DNA from: Lucifuga dentata
Taxonomy: Eukaryota; Chordata; Actinopteri; Ophidiiformes; Bythitidae
Length of the DNA stretch: 64,000 bases
Assembly: GCA_014773175.1 (NCBI GenBank)
Contig: VXCM01001254.1
Span: forward strand, 62,001-126,000
Direction: 5' to 3'
Made by a program: the position numbers and the translations under genes. A model generated the notes under the pieces. That model searched no databases and was not told the DNA's origin. It saw only the letters and a list, made by a program, of their open reading frames with translations. Shown piece after piece: positions 37,317-49,238 of this stretch (within the stretch, counting starts at the first letter, position 1; the number at the start of each line of letters is the position of its first letter).

Positions 37317-38105
37317 GTTTGAGACATTATTTTAAGGCTTTATCGCTGAGCATCAGCCATCAGAAACACCTTTTACCATTTAATGGAGACGCCTGACAAC
37401 AAAGTATAAAGCAGGACCTTCACCTTCCTGTAGGTTTTAGCGTTTTTAGCCTGAAGGTTGTGAGGAACGGAGCGTCGGGAGGCAGGCAGAGGGTTAAAAC
37501 ATCCTGCAGTCCGCTCCACATTAACTGGAAAGGAATGAAGTGTCAAGCATGTTTTCACCACAGCGAGACGGTCAACCTCCCCACACCACACCCCTCCTCC
37601 TACTCCTCCCAGCAACCCGTCACCCCCTCAACCCCCCCGCATCACCTCCCACTCCCAACAACCTCCCACAGCCATGACCAAATTATTTTCCAGCCTCCTG
37701 AGATTCGCTTCGCCAGACAAAAATCTGTAGCACGGTCCTGAATTCAGTATGCAGCCTCCCTCATGTCCCGACGCCAAGAAAATAGGTCTTCGTTTTGTAC
37801 CAAGTTGGAATTTGTCAAGATGTGAATACTTGACAAAATGCTCTGAGTTAAACCACCCGACTTTCTGTGCGATTCCTTGCTTAATTTGACCGCCAGGAAC
37901 TGGGCCTGAGTCATTATGGTATAAGTTTTCAATACATTTCTGAAAAAAAATACAGGCTTGGCAGGAACGCATGTGACTGTTTTAGCTGAATGAAGTGTTG
38001 AATGAGCAACAGATCTGAGCAGAGAGAGAGAGAGAGAGGAAGCAGGAAGAAAAGAAAGAGGACAGAATAAATGGAAAGAGGGAAGTAGAAAGACTGAAGA
38101 GACAG

Positions 38106-38106
<1 letters not shown>

Positions 38107-38153
<47 letters not shown>
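38107..38153. repeat. (AG)n microsatellite
   Basis: About 22 AG units. A shorter AG run lies at 38022-38038. Confidence 0.95.
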
Positions 38154-38155
<2 letters not shown>

Positions 38156-38558
38156 TAAGCCCCACCAGTGAGCAGGCCACACAGCCCTGCCAAACTGCTT
38201 GAAAAAAAGCCCCCTCTGTTTTATTTATAGTGCGCTGTATCCATGGCAACCAGAGAGGTCAGGCAAGCTGGGCCTGCGCTTCACCCTGCTCTGGGGATTA
38301 GGATTTCACAGAGGTTCTCAGATGTGAGGAAGGTGGGCTAGAGCTGCTCATAGCTCGCCAACACAGCCACACAGCCGATTGGTGAAGTCTGGGCCCTCGG
38401 AGGGAAGGGGAGGGGGGGCGGCGGAGAGTCATGGGAATACTGTGGGAACGGCGGTTTGCGGTGATGGGGCTGGGAGAGAGGGGACGAGCGCGGCAGGGAA
38501 ACGTAGGAGGCTGCATGCGGAGGCTGTTTTGATGAGCTTCGTCTTGTCGCACGAAGGC

Positions 38559-38686
38559 TCGTTTCACTTTGTTCGTTTTTGTTTGTTACGTACAGTGGAA
38601 TGGAAAGGTCACGCGAGGTCATNTCGTTTCACTTTGTTCGTTTTTGTTTGTTACGTACAGTGGAATGGAAAGGTCACGCGAGGTCA
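38559..38686. repeat. Duplicated segment around n
   Basis: A 64-base unit starting TCGTTTCACTTTGTTCG is repeated exactly on both sides of the n at 38623. Probable unmerged contig overlap. Confidence 0.85.
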
Positions 38687-39402
38687 TGGGAAAGTGTCTG
38701 TTTTGGAAATATACGTTTGAGAAAAACTGTTTTATTGGATTCATGTTTCTGGGAATTTATAACTGGTCATCTGGCTCTTAAGAATTTACACTCATTTTTT
38801 CTTGATGAAATGAATTTTGTGCGTCAGACCTTGCAATTTAAACTAAGCTTTCCTGCTGTATATGATATTAAAACCTTTAAACAGAAGCATTAAATGTAAA
38901 TTACTACTAATGTAGTTGTGATCGACTGTTAGATTTTGTAATAAAAGAGTTTTCAATTTAGTCAATAGCAATACATGTATTTAATATAAAAAAAACACAG
39001 TAACTACACAGTGTCATGCTAAAGAAGCAGCATGCTAACAGAAGCTAATTTCTAAAGCTTCCCTTTCATTAATCGTCCCATTACCAATACGTTATTATAA
39101 GGTGAGTCTCAGGTAAACGTAAATAAAAATCAGCGTATTAATGAGCTGCTACACATTTAATAGCCACTATTTATACTCTTTCCTTTGGTGTTAATGTGAA
39201 ATTAACATGTTTAATCTGCAAAGGAAAGCTAACACATTTAAAGAAATTGAAATAAGAGAGATAAGAGATCCAGACACTACCGAGAGTCCTGGTGCACAGG
39301 AATCTGCGTGAGATCAGATCAAAACTTGACATTTAAATAAACTGACTGATCAGCTGAGTGAACTAATCACATTTATTGGTCACTAACACATGAGGTAAAT
39401 AC

Positions 39403-39965
39403 ATTTTGCATGTTTGAGCCTAATATATTCAATTTTCATACATGTAACGTTACTGACAATCATTTCCCAAAGCATACTACTGGAACGGTGAATTAAAAAT
39501 GTTTTTCCTACCTTCCAGACCTCCATTGGTTTCAGTTCATTCTGCTATTAAAATCAACTTGTTGATACTGTAAACGTTCTTGGGATAGGTAATCCATCAT
39601 CACCAACAAGACGTGTATTCAGGTTTTTTTAGAAGTTATGTAATTTTAGTGTTTAAGCTCAATAAAAAGCGTGGAGTGAATGTATGCCTCCACCGGGGAA
39701 TATAGTCCCAAAAGAAGACCTGCGTTTATGGAAAAATTTAAAGGACCGTGACTTCATAAGGCTGTGTAACTATTAGCAGGAGAAACATGGATTTTTAAGG
39801 TGGGTGTATCACTTGAATATTTGATTTTGAAAGATTAAGAGATTTAGCAAAATATCAGGAAAGCTGAGATACAGTTTTATCCTTTGGGAAATGATTGTCA
39901 GTAACGTAACGTATGAAAAATGAATATATCAGGCTCAAACATGCAAAATGGGTGGTATGGTCCTT
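39403..39965 (+). mobile_element. MITE family A, copy A6 (left end missing)
   Basis: The first ~20 bases of the left terminal repeat are absent; the copy starts ATTTTGCATGTTTGAGCC. The right end GGTATGGTCCTT is intact and followed by TAA. Internal blocks are very similar to A1, A5 and A9. Confidence 0.85.
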
Positions 39966-40499
39966 TAAAACATTGCTCAGATTGCATACTAATGAAATTT
40001 ATCACCAGAGTCTTAATTTTTGTGTGATGGTTTGATTTATGAATCGCTTCCCTGAATAAGGAAATACCGTAGCAACGCCTCTTTCAAGATAACCCTAACA
40101 CCATGAACGAGGGAACGAGGCTGTGTGACAATATTTGACCTTATTGACATGTGTTCTGTATATCAATAACAAACAAAAGATGATGCTTTCTGATAATTTA
40201 AATCACAGATTATACCTTTAAAATACACATCAACAATCATAACAAAAACCTAAAACACAATTTAACAAAGAAAACTCACAGCTGAACGTGTCACAATGTA
40301 TTTTTAATCTCTTAACAGAATTAGCTTTCGCTCTCCTGGCTGAGCCTTTCACTTTCCCAAAACTTCAAAAACAGTTTTTAAGACTTTGAACAGTCTCATT
40401 TACTTTTTTTTTCTAATTTGTGTGGCCTTGTTATTTTCATCCGAAACACTGCATGAGTCTCTTTCCAAGAGAGTGAAGCCAGCTGGAATCAAACACAGG

Positions 40500-40524
40500 G
40501 AAGAGAGAGAGAGAGAGAGAGAGA
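40500..40524. repeat. (AG)n microsatellite
   Basis: About 12 AG units. Confidence 0.9.
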
Positions 40525-41174
40525 TGGGAGAAATGCTGATTGCCCTCTAGGAAATGCATGGTGTGACTACAGCAGAGACCTCCAGATTCCTCCTGGGGCA
40601 GAGGACGTGTGTTGCTAGGAGATGGTTGTCGGGCTGTTGTTGCCATGCGTGGAGGCTGTTGTCTGCCATGCTCCAGTGTGCAGCAGGACAAGGATTCAAT
40701 AGTGTTCCAGGGAGCATGTGTGAAAGAACCACAAGGGCCTTGGAAAAAAAAAAACAAAACTCTGGATGATCATCATCAGGAAGTAGTAATGAGTCTCCCG
40801 GTCTCTAGGGGGCGCCCTCAGCACCTGAGTCACAGCACCCTCAGAGCCAGCATCGCCCCATGGAAATGTGACCAACACAGCGTTTGTGGCTGCCAGGAAT
40901 AGATGTCACAGGCACATGATCAGTGGTCAGTCCAGCTTCCTCGCAGATGACGAAAGTTTGTGAAAGTTGGGGGAGGGGCAGGGTGGGGGTGGGGCGTTGG
41001 GAGGGTGTGGGGGTGGAACAAGTGAGGTCTAAATGAAGGAAGGCATTCAGGATGTGTGTAAAAAGCCTAAAAATCCAAGAAAGTACAATTAAAACGATCT
41101 TATTAAAAGTTATATGTATATCAGATGACTGATTTTTATCGTGTTCTTAAATAAAGATTTCAGACTTTTTAAGA

Positions 41175-41273
41175 CGTTTGTCCTACACAGGACAGTCTGC
41201 TTTAAGACGTTTATTCTACACAGGACAGTCTGCTTTAAGACGTTTATTCTACACAGGACAGTCTGCTTTAAGA
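41175..41273. repeat. 33-base minisatellite, three units
   Basis: Three consecutive units containing CACAGGACAGTCTGCTTTAA. Units 2 and 3 are identical, and unit 1 differs in its first ten bases. Confidence 0.9.
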
Positions 41274-41815
41274 CGGTTGTTCTTGGTTGATGAGGTTAAT
41301 CTTTCCGGTTACAGCTTGTTAGTTCTATAAAAATGTTTAACTTCAGACCATTTTCAAATAAATACATTCAGGTTGCTTGTAAGTACATATTCCCCCCAAA
41401 AAGGTTAAAATACTCTAAGTCAGCATCTGTTCCACCTTCAACCAGGACAAACTATTATGTGTTTTATCAGCCTCTCATCTACTTTAACGGTTAAGTCCAA
41501 GCCGTGCTGCTGGATTCTGAATAAAGGATAATCCGGAAAACTGGAGAACAGGTTAAAATCAGGATTAACAGGTAAACAGGGAAATGACTGAAGGCTTCAG
41601 TAATCCCTTCAAGATGATCCAGCAGGGAATAAAGTCTACATGTTCTCATTAGGTGACTGGGAACAGGTGAGGTCGTCAGATGAGAAGAGTTAAACTTCAG
41701 TCTAATGACAATATCACCTCAGTTTAACCTGTAACTTAACAAAAGTGGAAAAACAATAAAAACTTAACATGCAGAAACAGACACAGCCCAAAGATACTTG
41801 GAGTATAAAAAATTA

Positions 41816-42046
41816 TCAATCAGTGCTTACTGCCTGCAAGTATTGATTGATAAGATGTGAACCCATCTTAGAAAAATCAAACTTGGAGTTATTTATTTTT
41901 TCAACATCATCGTCTCCCGACTCAGCACGCTTCTGCCAATGACGCCAGCGGGATTTTAATCCAGGTTTCATAGAAATCCTTTTCTTGGCCTCCACAGCTG
42001 ATATGATGTCATCATCATCTGAGGCTAAATTGGTTCCAGCTAGCAT
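41816..42046 (-). CDS. Unassigned 76-codon open frame
   Basis: An open minus-strand frame starting MLAGTNLASDDDDIISAV, followed by a basic stretch (KPGLKSRWRHWQKRAE), an acidic one, and SKMGSHLINQYLQAV before its stop. An in-frame stop lies just upstream of the ATG. The regular acidic/basic composition looks more like protein than chance, and a candidate acceptor (GACTTTCAG) lies upstream on the same strand. No family was recognised. It could be the last exon of a transposon gene or a chance frame. Confidence 0.25.
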   Translation of the reverse strand: MLAGTNLASDDDDIISAVEAKKRISMKPGLKSRWRHWQKRAESGDDDVEKINNSKFDFSKMGSHLINQYLQAVSTD

Positions 42047-42124
42047 CTTTTTTCATGTTTGGGAAGAACTGAAAGTCAAATCAGGTGAGCAGCTTGTTAA
42101 AACCTGCGATCATGCGTAGAAACC

Positions 42125-42442
42125 AGGAGGGCTGTACGTATCATCTATCTAAGAACCCAGAATCTCTGTGTGGCACCAACGTCTCTAGAACCCAGCATGT
42201 ATGAAGCTGAAATTTGGCAGGTTTTTTGCTCAGGACCCAAGGATGTGCAGCATCACATGTGAAGTTGTTTGATGAGCGGTTCTCGAATTGAGCTGTGCCA
42301 GTAAAAGTAGTCTGCGCGGCAGGATACGCTCTGGATGAGGCAGCATAAGCTCCGCTCCATGGGCATTTATGGCAGGCTGCAGCGCACACCATAAAGTCCG
42401 AACAGGCACGTTTTCAACGGCCACCGCACTAGTATCGTTAAA
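42125..42442 (-). repeat. Dispersed repeat E, copy E3
   Basis: Minus-strand copy. Read in that direction it starts CTAGTGCGGTGGCCGTTG and ends GAGATTCTGGGTTCTTAG. It shares GAGCGTATCCTGCCG and GAGAACCGCTCATC with E1 and E2. Confidence 0.72.
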
Positions 42443-42959
42443 TATAATACCAGTATTATTTTTTTAGATGATGCAAATTTTGCATTTCCTGATACTGATA
42501 ATCTTGCGGGATGGTGAGATGAATTTTCAACAACAAACATAAATAAACATAATAAAAAGCACTTTAACTGCAACCAGGAAGTGTTGCATGACCCTTTTAG
42601 CCATTTTAATTAACTGAAACCTACTTAAACTTTTTTACCCTTTAACTTTTATGGTTGGTGTCTGTTTTTTTGTCCTGTTTGTATTCTTAACTCTTCACAC
42701 ATGAAGCTCCTAAAAAAAAAAAAAAAAAATNAAAAAAAAAAAAAAAAAAGTTATTTTGATTTGATTGATCTGATAAAAAAGCACACCTGAAAGTAGAGCG
42801 ATTAGCGCCAGATGAATGTTCCTACCTCTGTTGTTTGGAAATGGAACCATCGGGCTCATAACTTATCAATCAACCCTCGTATTATTGAACATGCTCGTTA
42901 CTCTGACATAGTAAGGTTTCTATAAGGTGTGAACTTCTCTATCTCGTTTCTCTAGCAGG

Positions 42960-43190
42960 AAGCTGATTTACAGAGACACTAAATCTGTCGCTAAGCGTGT
43001 AAACGTAGAGCAGCAACACGCAGACGATGATTCTGTATTTGAGCTGTAATTAGATTTACGCTCACCTGTGCTCGCAGGAAGTGAATTATATTACACATTA
43101 CGGCTAATAGGTTCTCAGAGGAGGCCAACGCCACAGTGAGACCGTCCTTCAATCAGCACCCAGCCTCCGCAGCCTCACGTCTGCCGCATC
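42960..43190. promoter_or_regulatory. Candidate conserved non-coding element
   Basis: Repeat-free stretch of mixed composition with GAGCTGTAATTAGATTTACG (homeodomain-like core) and TTACACATTACGGCTAATAG. No open frame and no similarity to the window's repeats. Confidence 0.22.
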
Positions 43191-43842
43191 CAGGCTGCTG
43201 AGATGAACTCTGACCCCATGATGAGAGTTTCCTGTGGGATTGCACTCATTTATCCAGTAAACGCAGAAGAGAAACTGATGCAGAGAGTTCAAATAAGCAA
43301 TATGATTATAATAGTCTCGTTTAAGCAGTGCTGAAGTCTCAAGGTCTCGTTTCCAGACAATTCATTTTATTTTTATCTGAGGAAACTAATCTTATCAAGC
43401 ACAATCTGCATTAAATTATTCGATTCTTTTCATGATAACTGGTCTTGATTTGTTTCAGAAAGGAATTCAGTCTGTTTTTTTTTTTTTTTTTTNTTTTTTT
43501 TTTTTTTTTTCGTTCCAGCTGGCGGGAAACAGTCTAAAAAGCGGTTTGGATGGTTGACATATTCATGTCCCAAACACCTATTATGAGAAAACAGGATGGC
43601 TTTGGGTCCGTGGATTTCCATTCCATTGGATTTCTTTACTCTGAGACAGAAATTGGAAAATGAAAAACAAACCAAAGAGCAAAACACAATTTTGTGTTGC
43701 TCTTTTCTTTTTGAGTATTTTTAAATTAAACAGTCAAATGCAAAAAAAAATCAGTCTCCATATGAACACAATGCTATTTTCAAGTGTATTTTTAGAAAAC
43801 AAGGAGGTTTAATTCTTTTTGTTATGATGTCTGTGCTCTATG

Positions 43843-44040
43843 GAAGAGGATTAGTGCCACTTGGAAAAAAAAAAGAAGAGTTCTGAGATTAAAGTCAGAA
43901 TTCTGAGATTAAAAAAGTCAGAATTCTAAGAAAAAAGTCAGAATTCAGAACTTTAATCTCAGAATTCTGACTTTTTTCTCAGAATTCTGATTTTAATCTC
44001 AGAACCCTTCTTTTTTTTGCAAGTGGCCCTAATCCTCTTC
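43843..44040. mobile_element. Palindromic fold-back element rich in EcoRI-type sites
   Basis: The left end GAAGAGGATTAGTGCCACTT is matched by the inverse of GTGGCCCTAATCCTCTTC at the right end. Between them are alternating AGTCAGAATTCTGAGATTAA units and their inverses, with several GAATTC sites. The whole ~200 bases could fold into one long hairpin. Non-coding. Confidence 0.8.
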
Positions 44041-45059
44041 TGTAGTGCTTTGCGGAGAGAAGTGAAAGTGAAACTGTGACTCGTTCTCCCCATTTATAAG
44101 TGAGCAGAGAGCACAAAAACAGAGAAATCACAGAATTCTTGTGAAAAAAAAACTCCCCTCTCTTAAAGTCATTTTCCCTGTATACTGTATATGACTAATC
44201 GTGACTACTAATCACTAATTGAGGTTACAAAAACAAAGAGCCCCCTGCCCCCAGCATTTTTTACAGCAAAAGTTTGGAGTGAAATCAACAAATTTCAATT
44301 TCGCGAACAGTGGATTCTGAAGCTGAACAAGGTGAATGTTGGCCGACTTTGCTCTCAGGTTTTTTCCGTGTTTTTTTTCTGTGTGTTCAGATATGAGGGG
44401 CACCGCTTATCAGACAGGCTCCACGGACAAAAGACCATGTGTGTGTTTCAGTAACTGGATCCGTGTCACCTTGCCGCCACTCGGACCCCAAAACCGCCTC
44501 GTCCTCCTTCTGCCACTCCAATGTCATCTTCCTGTTTGCCACGTTAAAGTTATTTCAGAGTCTTGATGAATCAGTAGAAACAAGTAGAAACACTTAAGGA
44601 AATTGAGGATAGAAAATATAGAATATTCCAATGCCTGAGGTCTTCATCATCACAAAACTTTCCAAAACTTTATCCTACGAACTGGCAGGAGAGCTTTTTT
44701 CCAGGTAAATACTAATGTGATAGAATCTTTTTCATGCTACTGCTATAATCTTATTATATTGATTCTCTTCTCCTGATGTCTTCATGTCCTCCTGAGAAGT
44801 TCCCACAGTTCAGCTTTTATGTTCAAATGGTTTTGGTTAAAACAATAGAAACATGTTGGAAAAATCATTTTTTTACGCTTGGTTTTCTTTTGACAGACAT
44901 GATTTTCATGTTCATTACGGCTGCAAAATGTTATTAGAAAAGATGGAAGAGATCATGAATATCTGAAATACAAGTATTTTAAATTTTTACATGTATTAAA
45001 ATTTCAGTGTATGTGTGTGTGTGATTCCATCATAATGTATCTCGTGGACACGCCCCTTT

Positions 45060-45200
45060 TTTGGAAAAGTCCAGGCTTTTACGACGTTTTCCCTCTCATA
45101 ATTAGGACTCTGTGGGGCGTTCGTATGCGCTCATTTCATAATTATGACATTTCTGATCGACTTGAAGGCAACACCTGAGCTGACACGCTGCTGCTGCATC
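45060..45200. promoter_or_regulatory. Candidate conserved non-coding element
   Basis: Contains CCTCTCATAATTAGGACTCT and CATTTCATAATTATGACATT, two similar homeodomain-like cores about 40 bases apart, in a repeat-free context. Confidence 0.25.
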
Positions 45201-47118
45201 TCAGTTCAGGACACCTGAGAAGATTATTCCTGTAAATAAAACAACAGGTAACACGCTCAGGAGAAAGTGCTGCAATACAGAAATGCATTCTGGGAAAATT
45301 CCCTGCCAGAAACCAGATTTCTAGCATGAGTATTTTGTTGTTGTTTATGTTGTTGTTGTCAACAATACTTTATTCCTTCCTTTATACAGGCACATTTTGT
45401 CCAGAAATGGATGTCTTGTTTGGTGAGTTTAGAGTGAAATGTCCTTTTTTCGTTCTGGTTCTCTCTCTAGTTCTGTTGACGTCGTTCTCTTTTCCTCTCA
45501 TTCTTTCTTCTTTCCTTGCCTTTCTCAGGCTGGCTGGGGGCTGCTGTTGGTCGGGGGATGAGGGGGACTCGGCTCGGTTCTGCTCTGGTTCTGGTCCTGG
45601 CTCATCAGCAGGCCCCTGAGGCTCAGGCCCGGCTCCAGGACGAGCGCCGCGGAACGGACAAAGGAGCTCATTCTCTACGGGGGGANTGGCCAGGCGAGCA
45701 CGAGGGGTCTTATCCTCCCAGCTCAAACACATGCCACCAGCTGCTGCCCCCTTCCTGTGCTTTCATTAAAACGCCTCCCTCCGCTCCGCCGGCTAATCCA
45801 CGTTTTACGCAGAGAGAGGGAGGTAAATACAGTACATCCATCCATCCTCCCACACCTCCGTCATCCCTCCATCTTTACCTTTACTTCCCTTTTTCTGATG
45901 AACACCACAGAATCTTTGCCTGTAATTGTGTTCTAAAAGTCTGTGACAAAAATCTATCAATAGGGAGAATTATTTCAAATAAGGAAAACTAATTTTCTAG
46001 AAGTCTTTTATTTATTTATTTATTTATTTATAATCCTCTGAAGTCAAAACTCATTTTTGAATTCTTACATTTTTTTCCCCCCGAGAATTTATACTGTATT
46101 TTTCCAATTTTTTATTTTTTTTTTAGAAAAGAATTTTCTTGAATTTTATTTATTTATTTTTTAAATTTATTATTATTTTTTTTTTATTTGTTCAATTTGC
46201 AGGTTTGGTAGAAATATCAAAATTTTCAGCTGAAATTTTTTTGTTGTCCTTTTGACTAAAGGATTTTTTTTTTTTTTTTTTTTTTTTTAATTTGCAGGAA
46301 ATTAAAGCCAAAATCAGGAAAAATAAAATTATTTTTTGTGGTGATCTGGCTTACTCAAGCTACTGAAACTTTAGAAAACTAAGTTAAAGGTGTTTAAAGC
46401 GACATTAATCTGCTTTTGTTTCTGTTAATTTTGAGAATATTAACACATTTTGGACGATATTTTGGAAAACCAAATGTGATTTTTTTGGATTCTGAGCTAT
46501 GATCTGCTTTATTCTGTCTGATTTCAACATAATGACACCGATTTTTAGCAAATTCCTGAAAACATGTTGATTAATACATGAAATAATCTCGCCGTGCTGT
46601 CAGATTTTTCTCTCGTATGAAAAACGAGACTTTCATGACTCAATAACACGCAAAAGGAGGCAGATTTTAGACGTGTTTTCTGCTGAATGGCGGAGCGCAG
46701 TCTATTGTCTGTTTGCGTGTGTTTGTGTGTGTGTGTGTGTACCTGTGTGTGTGTGCCCATGGAGTCTGTCAGACTCTGAACGTTTCCAGCTCTCAGCTCA
46801 GAGCCTGAATCGAGCTTTGCCAGAGGGAGCGCCTGCAATGTAGGGCGCCCGGCGAGCCGGACGCCGGCAGAATATCAACGCCACACAGCAGACACTCCTC
46901 CCAGCAGCCCACCTGCCAGCTTACTGATCCAAATGCAAGGGTGGGGGGTGGGGGGGATTTAGTTGGAGAGAAGGTAGGGGAGAGGAGGAGGAGGGTGCTG
47001 CAGGAAATTGCCAGGTAGTTTCCAGACCCACTTCCCTGTGTTGCGCCCAATTAATCAGGGCTACATCTGTGTTGGATGGACCTCTAGTCCTGGGGGAGGG
47101 GAGGTGTTTTTGTCTGTG

Positions 47119-47176
47119 CACACACACACACACACACACACATGCTGGAAGGTTTGTGTGTGTGTGTGTGTGTGTG
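47119..47176. repeat. (CA)n followed by (GT)n, hairpin-forming
   Basis: About 12 CA units (47119-47142), a 12-base spacer, then about 11 GT units (47155-47176). The two runs are complementary and could form a stem. Confidence 0.88.
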
Positions 47177-47587
47177 ATATCAGTGGTAGGGAGTGAAGGA
47201 AGATGAGGTTGTTGATGCTGCGCTCCGTCCAACAAAACCAACAATCACAGTCCTGTTGTTCTTCCCTCCACACTTCAGTATCAGACTCGGTCGAGTCATC
47301 AAGTCTTTCACCGACTCGGGCGAGCACCGCTTCTCAACCGGAAATTAACCAAATACTTCCAGTTATTGACAGTTTCTGGTATAAATGAAAGAGATTGAAT
47401 ATATTTGTATCATGTTTCTCTCAAAGCAGCAGATAAATCAGCATAATTCAGCATCAGCTGTGAAATAACGCCTTTTTCTGGTTCATCAGCCATGCGACAT
47501 CTAGAAAGTTTGAGTTGATCAAAGTTTGAAGACATTTCGCCGCTCATCCAAAAGCTTCATCAGTTCTAACCGTTCCTGCTACAGCTG

Positions 47588-48425
47588 AATAAACTCGACT
47601 ATAAGCCGATCTCATCTATAAGCCTGATGTTATTCATCAATTTATTTGTTTAGCAAACTACCTGTTTTTCTGGGTATTGTCATAGTATTCCTGTAATGTT
47701 TTGAAAATAATCCACGTACCGGTAAACATGATATTTATTTCAGCAGCTGACATTCATTAGCTGACATTAACTTTGAAACCTGACACAACAAGGCTTACTG
47801 GCTACTGCAAAATGTGCTGATAAGCTGTTTAGTCAGGAAATACATCATTCTAAGGTATGATTTACACTATTTTCCATGGGTAGTGGTAATGGTAGTATTT
47901 CCACCTCTGGAAATTTTCTTCTCTGGGATCTAATCTGAATTGCTTGTGTATAAGCCGACCCCAGTTTGCTTTGTGAAATCTGGTAACAAAAACTTGGCTT
48001 ATATTTGAGTACAGGCAGTTCCCGACTTACAAACAACCCGTACTTACGAACTGACCGCCATAAAGCCTATTAAATTAAAAATTTGAGTTACATACAATGA
48101 TTCATAATAATGAACAGCGCACTACTTTGCGACTTACGTCAAAACATTGCGCGTCGTCAGCGGCCGTCGCTATTTTAAGTCGGATCACGCTCGCTGTAAA
48201 CACCGTGTTGTGTGTGTTGTTCGTGTTTTGCTTTTTTTTTGGCTTTTTTGTAACCCTGGTAACCATGCCTCCAAAGCGTATATCCGCTTTCTTATGCATA
48301 GAAAGGTCAAATATATACGCTAGATACGTACCTTATGTAACTGTTCCAACTTACGAACAAATCCGATTTATGAACAGCGTGGGAACAGAACTAGTTCGTA
48401 ACCCGGGGACTGCCTGTATATACGG
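47588..48425 (+). mobile_element. CCGTATATAC-type element interrupted by a Tigger-like MITE
   Basis: Contains AAGCCGATCTCATCTATAAG near its left end and GTTTGCTTTGTGAAATCTGG near its right end, both shared with the small element at 55677-55782. The right terminal repeat is split by the MITE at 48012-48416. The left tip is eroded. Confidence 0.65.
48012..48416 (+). mobile_element. Tigger/pogo-like MITE, copy 2
   Basis: 405 bases, CAGGCAGTTCCCGACTTA to CCGGGGACTGCCTG, flanked by TA at 48010-48011 and 48417-48418. Compared with the intact right end at 55770-55782 (GAGTATATATACGG), the insertion duplicated TA. On the + strand an ATG at 48265 begins MPPKRISAFLCIERSN. The opening MPPKR resembles Tigger-type transposases, and the rest is MITE sequence with no domain. 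It therefore looks like an internal-deletion derivative that kept the parent's start codon. Confidence 0.8.
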
Positions 48426-48590
48426 GAAGTATTAAAACGAACCGAGTTAAATGACAAATAATCTCACTTCAAACTCCTATAATCTGAATTTATGACTCGT
48501 TTTACAAATTACCTCACTGCTGCATCACAGAATGTGCTGCTTTGTTTATACCAGGGGATTTCTTTTTCTTTTTTGCAGCGCACAGATGCA

Positions 48591-48591
<1 letters not shown>

Positions 48592-48641
<50 letters not shown>
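48592..48641. repeat. (CA)n microsatellite
   Basis: About 25 uninterrupted CA units. Confidence 0.96.
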
Positions 48642-48645
<4 letters not shown>

Positions 48646-49238
48646 CTATCCGTGCTGCAGGAACAGGATCATTTTTCAGCACCTGTGTATGTTTACTTCC
48701 TGAAGCTCCTGGCACACCTGGACCTGAGCTACTCCTCCTCCTTTCATCTCTCCTCTCCTCCCGTTCTTCTCCTCTCCTCTCCTCGGCTGTTTTTTTCTGC
48801 AGCCTTTCCAGGAGTTTTTACCATGAATAACAATAGAGATGGAATGAGAGCAGCATAAAAGCAGCTTCTGCTTCCTGTGGAAATGTTTCAGCATTTTACG
48901 CTCTGAACTTTAATACTAATGATATTATCACATTTTTTTTTTATTTTTACTATGTAATATACATAACAGCATAGTAAAGATGAAAATACATCACATGGTG
49001 TTGTTTTAATGTGAAAATCAGTGGTTCTCAATCTTCTAGTACCAGAAGTTCTCCATCTCTACCTGCTGTCCTTTCACCTGATTGGCTGAATCAATGAACC
49101 TTCTCGTCCAATGAATGCTGGGATCAGCTTCAGCCCCTCCCAATGATGACGGATGGAAGCGTGAAACCAACTTCCTGTTGTTTGTTGAACTTTCTTCCAT
49201 TTTGCACCAATGTATCTGTAGTTCCTCAACCATTTTAA

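Noticed and set aside
37744..38249. Leu/Ser-repeat frames resembling membrane proteins
   Set aside because: Product of the (AG)n microsatellite read on the minus strand.
44391..44450. Possible next exon after a strong pyrimidine tract (TCTGTGTGTTCAG)
   Set aside because: The frame stops quickly, and the only donors lie in a GT microsatellite and give the wrong phase for the 59.5 kb candidate.
45326..45732. Open frames around 45.3-45.7 kb, with an acceptor-like TTTCTCAG and GC-rich sequence
   Set aside because: The frame after the acceptor does not continue exon 7 in a sensible way, and the sequence is interrupted by an n at 45686. Not supported as an exon.
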